Source of the DNA: NVTR01 sp036479015
Lineage (GTDB): Bacteria; Pseudomonadota; Alphaproteobacteria; Rhodobacterales; Rhodobacteraceae
Assembly: GCA_036479015.1 (NCBI GenBank)
Contig: JAZGFB010000047.1
Coordinates: forward strand, 248,001 to 312,000
DNA length: 64,000 nucleotides
Direction: 5' to 3'
In this document: piece by piece, positions 59,071 to 64,000 of the stretch
Layout of the letters: each line of letters opens with the position of its first letter
Position numbering within the stretch: position 1 is the stretch's first letter
The notes under the pieces: generated by a model
What the model was told of the DNA's origin: nothing
Database searches by the model: none
Seen by the model: only the letters and a program-made list of their open reading frames with translations
Program-made: the position numbers and the translations under genes

Positions 59071-59705
59071 GTGTTTGACTACACCCTTGTGCATTGGACC
59101 AGCTTTATAACTGCCGCCGTCCTGTTGAACCTGGCGCCGGGGCCGGACATTGCCTTTATCCTTGGACGCACCATCAGTGGCGGCACAAAAGCAGGTTTTG
59201 CCGCCATGTTCGGCATCTGGAGCGGCGCATTTGTCCATGTTTTGATGGCGTCAATTGGGCTGTCTGCACTGCTGGCGACATCGGCTGTGGCATTTTCCGT
59301 GGTGAAGTGGGCCGGGGCAGCGTATTTGATCTGGCTGGGCATCCAGACCTTTCGCGCCGGGGGCGGCGGTTTTGTCGGCGACACTGCCAAAAATACCGAA
59401 AGCTTTCGCGCCATTTTCCAACAGGGCGTGCTGGTGGCGGTCTTGAACCCGAAAGTGGCGATATTCTTCCTGGCGTTTTACCGCAATTTATCGTGCCCGG
59501 CGCCGGGCCGGTGCCAGCGCAACTGTTCCTGCATGGCAGCCTTATCATTGTGGTGGCGGCCCTTGTCGAACCACCCCTGGTGCTGGCCGGGGAACGCCTG
59601 ACCCGAACCTTGCGTGGCAGCCCGCGTTTTGGGCTGTGGCTGGACAGAACCCTGGGCGGCCTACTGGTGGCGCTGGGGCTGAAACTGGCCACCTCAAAGC
59701 TCTAA
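59071..59705 (+). pseudogene. LysE-family amino acid exporter broken by a frameshift
   Basis: From the GTG at 59071 the first 135 codons encode a normal LysE/RhtB start (FDYTLVHWTSFITAAVLLNL, PGPDIAFILGRTISGGTKAG, WAGAAYLIWLGIQTFRAGGG). At 59476-59479, within GGCGTTTTACCG, the frame is lost. The second part (LPQFIVPGAGPVPAQLFLHG to LGGLLVALGLKLATSKL) continues in another frame to the stop at 59703-59705. One extra T in the T4 run would restore a protein of about 210 residues, the family norm. Either a recent mutation or a sequencing error. Confidence 0.85.
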
Positions 59706-59789
59706 ATTTCATCTTTGTTCAAAAAATATCCCCGCCGGAGGCACCCGATTTTTCGCAGAAAAATCGCCCCGCGACGCGCCAAAGGCGCG
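59706..59789 (+). repeat. Intergenic CCGCCGGAGGC element, copy C (after LysE pseudogene)
   Basis: Directly after the stop: TTTCATCTTTG, TTCAAAAAATATCCCCGCCGGAGGC, ACC, hairpin CGATTTTT/AAAAATCG (59746-59766, 8 bp), CCCCGCGA, and a second hairpin CGCGCC/GGCGCG (59775-59789). It has the same two-hairpin plan as copy B, with the second stem sequence changed but base pairing kept. Confidence 0.88.
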
Positions 59790-59807
59790 GCGCAATCCCT
59801 CTACTGA

Positions 59808-61469
59808 CTAAGAATGCTCCTCGGCAGCAGTTGCCGCCAGCGCCCGGTTAAACACCCGCAAGGCGTCCACATGGAACACCGCCCCCCATAATTCCGGCGG
59901 CTGGTCTTCCCCGCCCAATGTCACCACCGGTATAAAATCCACGCCGCTGCGCTCAAACACCGGCATCGCACTTTCCAGCGTGGCATTGCCGTCAACATAG
60001 ATGCCCTGCTCCACCAGTTCCCAACATTTGTCTTCCGGCGCAGCGCGCACATCACCCTGTCCCCGCATCACCTTGGCGCAGGAAAATGTCGCCAGCAAAT
60101 ACGCCTGCGGCCCCGCCGCCAGATGCACATTACGCCGCTCAAGCAATGTCAGGAAAAACGATCGGTCCACCAATGCCGACGCCAGCGCCGTCGATGTTGA
60201 CACCGCCACCATCACCGCCAGCCCGGTTTGCCAATCGCCTGTCAGCTCAAACACAATCAACGTGGTGGATATTGGCGCGCCCAGCACGGCCGCCGCCACG
60301 GCCCCCATACCGGCCAACGCATACAGGGTTTCAGAACCTGACACTTCGGGAAACAGCGGCGTGGCAATCAGACCAAAGGCCAGCCCCGTCAACGCCCCCA
60401 CCATCAAGGACGGTGAAAATATCCCGCCCCCCATACGCCCGGCGATGGTGATCGCAACGGCCACAGTTTTCAGCGCCGCGAAAATAACAACCTGCCCTAA
60501 CAGCATTTCCCCGGTCAGGGCAGCCGAAGTGGTTTCATAGCCGACGCCAATGATATGCGGAAACCAAATCGCCAATCCACCCAGCATTGCCCCCGCCACC
60601 GCGGGGCGCAACCAGCGCGGCAATCCGGTAATTTTTTGCACATGGCTGCCCAAGTCATCGGCCATAAACACCACCCGCATCAGCACCACAGCCACCAACC
60701 CACAGATCAGCCCAAGGATCAAAAAAGCCGGCAATTCCACATAAAATTCCAGCATATTGCCCACGGGCAAGATAAATTCAGTGACATTACCAAACTGCCA
60801 GCGCCCGATAATAGTGCCCGCGGCGGCGGCAATAACAATGGGGGCAAAGGCATGCACCGCAAAATGGCGCAACACCACTTCCAGCGCGAAAAGTGTGCCC
60901 GCAATAGGCGCGTTAAAACTGGCAGACACCGCCGCTGCCACCGCACAACCCAATAGATCACGCCCGGTGATACCATTGGCATTGATCCGTTCTGACACCC
61001 AGCTGGAAATAACCGCTGCCAAATGCACCACAGGGCCTTCCCGCCCGGTTGATCCACCCGTTGACAGCGTAATCAATGACGCAATCGCACTGGCCAAACC
61101 GGCACGTTTTTCAACCCGACCCTCGTGCAATGCGGCCCCATGGATCACATCGGCCACACTGCGCACACGCCCGTCATCGGTAAAGAAATGCAGGATCAAC
61201 CCAACAACCAACCCGCCTGTTATCGGGATCAAGACGAGCCAGTACCAGGCCAGATCCTGCCCATGGCCATAGGCCCAGCTATGCAGCCCCGTAACACCTT
61301 TGCGAAACCCAACAGCAGCCAAGGCCGCAGCAATTCCAACCGCCAGCGCAATGAACCAAAATTGCAACTGCCCGGGGCCACGCTTACACAGGGTGCTCCA
61401 GCCAGCACGACTGGCCTTGCCCATATCATTGCCCAATGCAGACAGTGCTGATCGTTCCGGCTTTGCCAT
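59808..61469 (-). CDS. ClC-family chloride channel/antiporter with C-terminal CBS region
   Basis: 553 residues, about ten membrane helices then a cytoplasmic region with two CBS-like halves (from about 430). Selectivity and gating motifs: STGGSTGREGPVVHLAAVIS near residue 140, whose Glu is the external gating Glu, and MGGGIFSPSLMVGALTGLAF near 350, the GxFxP filter. The tail includes IYVDGNATLESAMPVFERSG, a CBS motif. Likely Cl-/H+ exchange for pH or osmotic balance. The ATG is at 61469. Confidence 0.92.
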   Translation of the reverse strand: MAKPERSALSALGNDMGKASRAGWSTLCKRGPGQLQFWFIALAVGIAAALAAVGFRKGVTGLHSWAYGHGQDLAWYWLVLIPITGGLVVGLILHFFTDDGRVRSVADVIHGAALHEGRVEKRAGLASAIASLITLSTGGSTGREGPVVHLAAVISSWVSERINANGITGRDLLGCAVAAAVSASFNAPIAGTLFALEVVLRHFAVHAFAPIVIAAAAGTIIGRWQFGNVTEFILPVGNMLEFYVELPAFLILGLICGLVAVVLMRVVFMADDLGSHVQKITGLPRWLRPAVAGAMLGGLAIWFPHIIGVGYETTSAALTGEMLLGQVVIFAALKTVAVAITIAGRMGGGIFSPSLMVGALTGLAFGLIATPLFPEVSGSETLYALAGMGAVAAAVLGAPISTTLIVFELTGDWQTGLAVMVAVSTSTALASALVDRSFFLTLLERRNVHLAAGPQAYLLATFSCAKVMRGQGDVRAAPEDKCWELVEQGIYVDGNATLESAMPVFERSGVDFIPVVTLGGEDQPPELWGAVFHVDALRVFNRALAATAAEEHS

Positions 61470-61548
61470 AGGTTACCCTGCCTTTGCTGCTTCCCCAGAC
61501 CCAGTCTATGGCCTAAGTTTGCCCCCAAACACCGACAAAGGCCACCTG

Positions 61549-61854
61549 ATGAGCATCAACGCAGCCCGTGCCGAATTATCCGCGTTATTAGGCCAGTACT
61601 TTAGCCAATCCAAGGCCGATCTTGCGGCCCATGCGGGCTCTGAAAGCCACTTTTCCCCGATCCCGCCCGATGGCGTAGCCTATCCCGGCTCAACCGACGA
61701 TCTGGTGGCAATCGTTAAGATTTGCGCCAGATACGCCTGCCCGCTGATCGCCTGGGGCGTCATGGGCATCATGGGCCACATAAAACGCGCACCAGACCCG
61801 CAAAACATCATGAACCCCGGCAAGACCGTCCAACTGACTAACATCTTCTTTTGA
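61549..61854 (+). pseudogene. FAD-linked D-lactate/glycolate oxidase with a large internal deletion
   Basis: 101 codons. The N-terminal 70 residues match the start of a GlcD/D-lactate dehydrogenase-type FAD oxidase (HFSPIPPDGVAYPGSTDDLV, AIVKICARYACPLIAWG, just before the FAD loop). They are joined directly to the family's C-terminus (MGHIKRAPDPQNIMNPGKTV). Roughly 350 residues including the FAD and catalytic domains are missing. The frame stays open across the join, near GGCGTCATGGGCATCATGGG, a near-repeat that may have promoted the deletion. Surely non-functional as an oxidase. Confidence 0.85.
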
Positions 61855-61897
61855 CAAATATCCCCGCCGGAGGCACCTGATTTTTCGCAGAAAAATC
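61842..61897 (+). repeat. Intergenic CCGCCGGAGGC element, copy D (at the end of the deleted oxidase)
   Basis: CATCTTCTTTTG, ACAAATATCCCCGCCGGAGGC, ACCT, hairpin GATTTTT/AAAAATC (61879-61897). The TGA of the deleted oxidase lies inside the pyrimidine/A-T junction, so the coding end and the element overlap. It lies between this remnant and convergent recN. Confidence 0.87.
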
Positions 61898-61984
61898 GCC
61901 CGCAACGGCCCCATCACATGCAGCCCAAAGATACTCAGCATCAGTTTCCTCACAGGGCCACCCGCAACCCGGCTTTAAAAACCA

Positions 61985-63634
61985 CTACCCATCCAGCAAC
62001 ACCTTTGCTGCTGCCTGGGCTTCCTGGGAAATCGTGTCCCCCGCCAGCATGCGGGCCAGTTCATCCACCCTTTGCTGCGCCCCCAGTGGCACCACTGTGG
62101 ACAGGGTTTCCCCATTTTTCACCGATTTTTCCACCCGCCAGTGATGCTGCCCCCGGGCCGCGACCTGCGGTGAATGGGTGACCACCAGAACCTGGGTTCC
62201 TTGGGCAATCTCGGCTAGCCGTCGCCCCACGGCGTCCGCCGTTGCCCCGCCCACACCGCGGTCAATTTCGTCAAATATCATCGTCAGCCCGGTGGCGCCG
62301 CTTGTCAAACAAACCTTAAGCGCCAGCAAAAACCGCGACAGCTCCCCCCCCGATGCAATCTTGTTCAACGCACCGGCTGGCGCGCCGGGGTTGGTGGCAA
62401 CCTGAAACACCACCCTGTCCTGCCCGCTTGGCCCGGCATCTGCGGCGCTAACATCGGTATGAAACACCGCGCGCTCCATTTTAAGCGGTGCCAGTTCACC
62501 TGCCATAGCCCGGTCTAACCGGCTTGCAAATTTGGCGCGTTTGGCGGACAATTTATCAGCCGCAATACCATAGGCATCTTGTGCAGCCACAACAGCCGCT
62601 TGCAGCGCCGAAATTTCCGCCTGCCCGCCGTCAATGGCCGCCAGCTTTTCCTGCAATGTCACCGTGAATGCGGCCAGATCATCCGGCTGCACCGCATGTT
62701 TGCGCGCCAAAGCCCGGATCGCGAACAGCCGTTCCTCTGCCTGTTCAAGCTCACTTGGATCATGGGACAGGGACGCAATGCAATCGGCCACCCCCTGTTG
62801 CGCCAGTGCCAGTTCATTCATCGCCCGCCCCAGCGCCGCAATAGGCGCATCAAGCCGCCCCTCGGCCTGATCGGCCACCGCGTCCAGCCAACGACTGGCA
62901 TCATCCATCTGCGCCTCAGCGCCGTTTACCCCAATGGCCAAATCTGCCTTGGCAATGTCTTCACCGATACGGCTGGCGGCCTGCATCAGGCGGCGTTTGG
63001 TGTCCAGCTCGGCCTCTTCTTGTGGCTCTGGACTAAGATCAAGCAGCTCGCCAACAGCGTGGCGCAGAAATTCCTCTTCTTCACGGGCAGCGTCAAACGC
63101 GGCCTGTGCCGCTTCCAGCGCCATGTTGGCCTGTGCAAGCTGCTTCCAACGGTCACCAACCACTTGAAGATCAGCGGCCAACCCCCCAAAATCATCCAGT
63201 ATTTTGCGATGGTTGACCGGGTCCAACAACCCGCGATCATCCTGTTGGCCATGCAGTTCCACCAGACAGTCAGACAGGGCGCGCAAAACATCACCACTGG
63301 CGCGCCGGTCGTTGATCCGCGCGGTTTTGCGGCCATCTGGCATGTTGGTGCGGCGCAGGATCAGCTCATCCGCAACCGGCAAATCGGCCGCCGCCAGAAC
63401 GGCGCGGGCCGGGTGTTCACCCGATATGTCAAAAACCGCCGTGACCTCGCCGCTGTCCGCCCCGGCACGCACCAGCTCGGCCCGGCCCCGCCAGCCCAAT
63501 ACAAAACCAAGCGCGTCCAGCAATATTGATTTTCCGGCCCCGGTTTCCCCGGTCAGCACGTTCAGGCCCGCCTGAAACTCAAGCTCAAGCCGCTCGATGA
63601 TCAGCATATCGCGGATGTCCAGGCTAAGCAGCAT
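61985..63634 (-). CDS. recN: DNA repair protein RecN
   Basis: SMC-like ATPase in double-strand break repair. 549 residues. Walker A GLNVLTGETGAGKSILLDAL (about 25-44), central coiled-coil region (about 165-360), C-terminal ABC half with SGGELSRFLLALKVCL (signature) and TMIFDEIDRGVGGATADAVG (Walker B), and THSPQVAARGQHHWRVEKS. It follows bamD by 9 bases on the same strand. Complete within the window. Confidence 0.97.
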   Translation of the reverse strand: MLLSLDIRDMLIIERLELEFQAGLNVLTGETGAGKSILLDALGFVLGWRGRAELVRAGADSGEVTAVFDISGEHPARAVLAAADLPVADELILRRTNMPDGRKTARINDRRASGDVLRALSDCLVELHGQQDDRGLLDPVNHRKILDDFGGLAADLQVVGDRWKQLAQANMALEAAQAAFDAAREEEEFLRHAVGELLDLSPEPQEEAELDTKRRLMQAASRIGEDIAKADLAIGVNGAEAQMDDASRWLDAVADQAEGRLDAPIAALGRAMNELALAQQGVADCIASLSHDPSELEQAEERLFAIRALARKHAVQPDDLAAFTVTLQEKLAAIDGGQAEISALQAAVVAAQDAYGIAADKLSAKRAKFASRLDRAMAGELAPLKMERAVFHTDVSAADAGPSGQDRVVFQVATNPGAPAGALNKIASGGELSRFLLALKVCLTSGATGLTMIFDEIDRGVGGATADAVGRRLAEIAQGTQVLVVTHSPQVAARGQHHWRVEKSVKNGETLSTVVPLGAQQRVDELARMLAGDTISQEAQAAAKVLLDG

Positions 63635-63643
63635 CCCCAGTCC

Positions 63644-64000
63644 TTAGAGCCATTCGCCGCGGATCACCTGACGGTAAATCTGCGCCAACCATCCGTTGCC
63701 TGCCGATGCCTCCGGGCGCAGACCCTGCCCATTAAGCAGGGCAAAACTGTCCTGATAATATTCGGTTGACTGAAAGTTGTGGCCCAGGATGGCACCGGCG
63801 GTTTGCGCCTCAGCATCCAGGCCCAGGGCCAGGTACACCTCTACCAACCGGTGCAATGCTTCCGCCGTGTGGGTGGTGGTCTGGAATTGCTCCACCACGA
63901 CACGAAACCGGTTTGCCGCGGCGGTAAAATGATTGCGTTTCAGATAGTAACGACCAATTTCCATTTCCTTGGCCGCCAGATGGTCAAAAGCCAGATCAAA
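63644..64000 (-). CDS. bamD: Outer-membrane assembly lipoprotein BamD (C-terminal part, runs off right edge)
   Basis: Component of the BAM complex that folds beta-barrel proteins into the outer membrane. 118 codons are visible. The reading frame continues past the right edge (FDLAFDHLAAKEMEIGRYYL is in frame with 63964). Visible TPR-like repeats: IGRYYLKRNHFTAAANRFRV and ALHRLVEVYLALGLDAEAQT. The lipoprotein signal lies outside the window. Just upstream of recN, the usual alphaproteobacterial order (lpxC-bamD-recN). Confidence 0.9.
   Translation of the reverse strand, partial: FDLAFDHLAAKEMEIGRYYLKRNHFTAAANRFRVVVEQFQTTTHTAEALHRLVEVYLALGLDAEAQTAGAILGHNFQSTEYYQDSFALLNGQGLRPEASAGNGWLAQIYRQVIRGEWL

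Noticed and set aside
1..64000. CRISPR array, tRNA or rRNA gene, prophage, transposase, toxin-antitoxin or defence island
   Set aside because: None was seen. No spaced direct repeats, no cloverleaf-like segments noticed, and no integrase, transposase or nuclease clusters.

Overview
The window is chromosomal DNA from an alphaproteobacterium of the Rhodobacteraceae (roseobacter-type). This rests on three things: a complex I (nuo) operon interspersed with the small extra genes typical of that family (DUF5333, DUF5337, a NuoE with a helix-hairpin-helix tail); a complete leucine-degradation operon; and CobS/CobT beside a BolA and a J-domain protein. No rRNA, tRNA, phage, plasmid, insertion sequence or CRISPR array was seen. 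Most of the window is ordinary, tightly packed core metabolism with many ATGA stop/start overlaps.

Layout. 1-14227 (minus): nuoA-B-C-D-E-[HhH membrane protein]-[DUF5337]-F-[five small accessory genes plus a DUF3291 remnant]-G-[lipoprotein]-H-I-[31-residue ORF]-J-K-L, with nuoL cut by the left edge. 14413-21161 (minus): ivd-mccB-mccA-mvaB-enoyl-CoA hydratase-membrane protein, converting isovaleryl-CoA to acetyl-CoA and acetoacetate, behind a promoter overlapped by a dyad. 21238-22443: a solitary DegT/StrS aminotransferase. 22652-27568 (plus): glmU, glmS, an AlkD-like repair protein and moaA. 27659-30617 (minus): a methyltransferase, an M20 amidohydrolase and argE. 30840-36598 (plus): a five-gene peptide-type ABC importer. 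36688-39650 (minus): pntA-pntB transhydrogenase. 39794-44580: rhodanese, ICMT-like methyltransferase, a metallo-beta-lactamase-fold protein with a changed metal motif, SDR, kynureninase and a class-I amidotransferase. 44715-53205: pepN, a membrane-anchored unknown, gatB, two DUF4177-like paralogues, BolA, a J-domain protein, a divergent HxlR/membrane-protein pair and a Tat-type MsrB. 53561-58662: cobS, an AT-rich secreted protein, cobT and an M24 aminopeptidase. 58725-64000: DUF427, a frameshifted LysE exporter, a ClC channel, an internally deleted FAD oxidase, recN and bamD (cut by the right edge).

The most notable structure outside the genes is a repeated intergenic element. It has a pyrimidine-rich TTCTTCTTTT box, then an A/T-rich step, then CCCCGCCGGAGGC, often followed by a hairpin with CGATTTTT/AAAAATCG arms. 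Seven copies were found by eye. Six directly follow the stop codon of a gene read in the same direction. One supplies the GGAGG ribosome-binding site of the next gene, and one stands alone. Other points of interest are a 31-codon ORF joined by ATGA overlaps to both nuoI and nuoJ, several decayed genes, and a secreted-protein gene of different base composition wedged between cobS and cobT. No convincing new multi-gene system was found.
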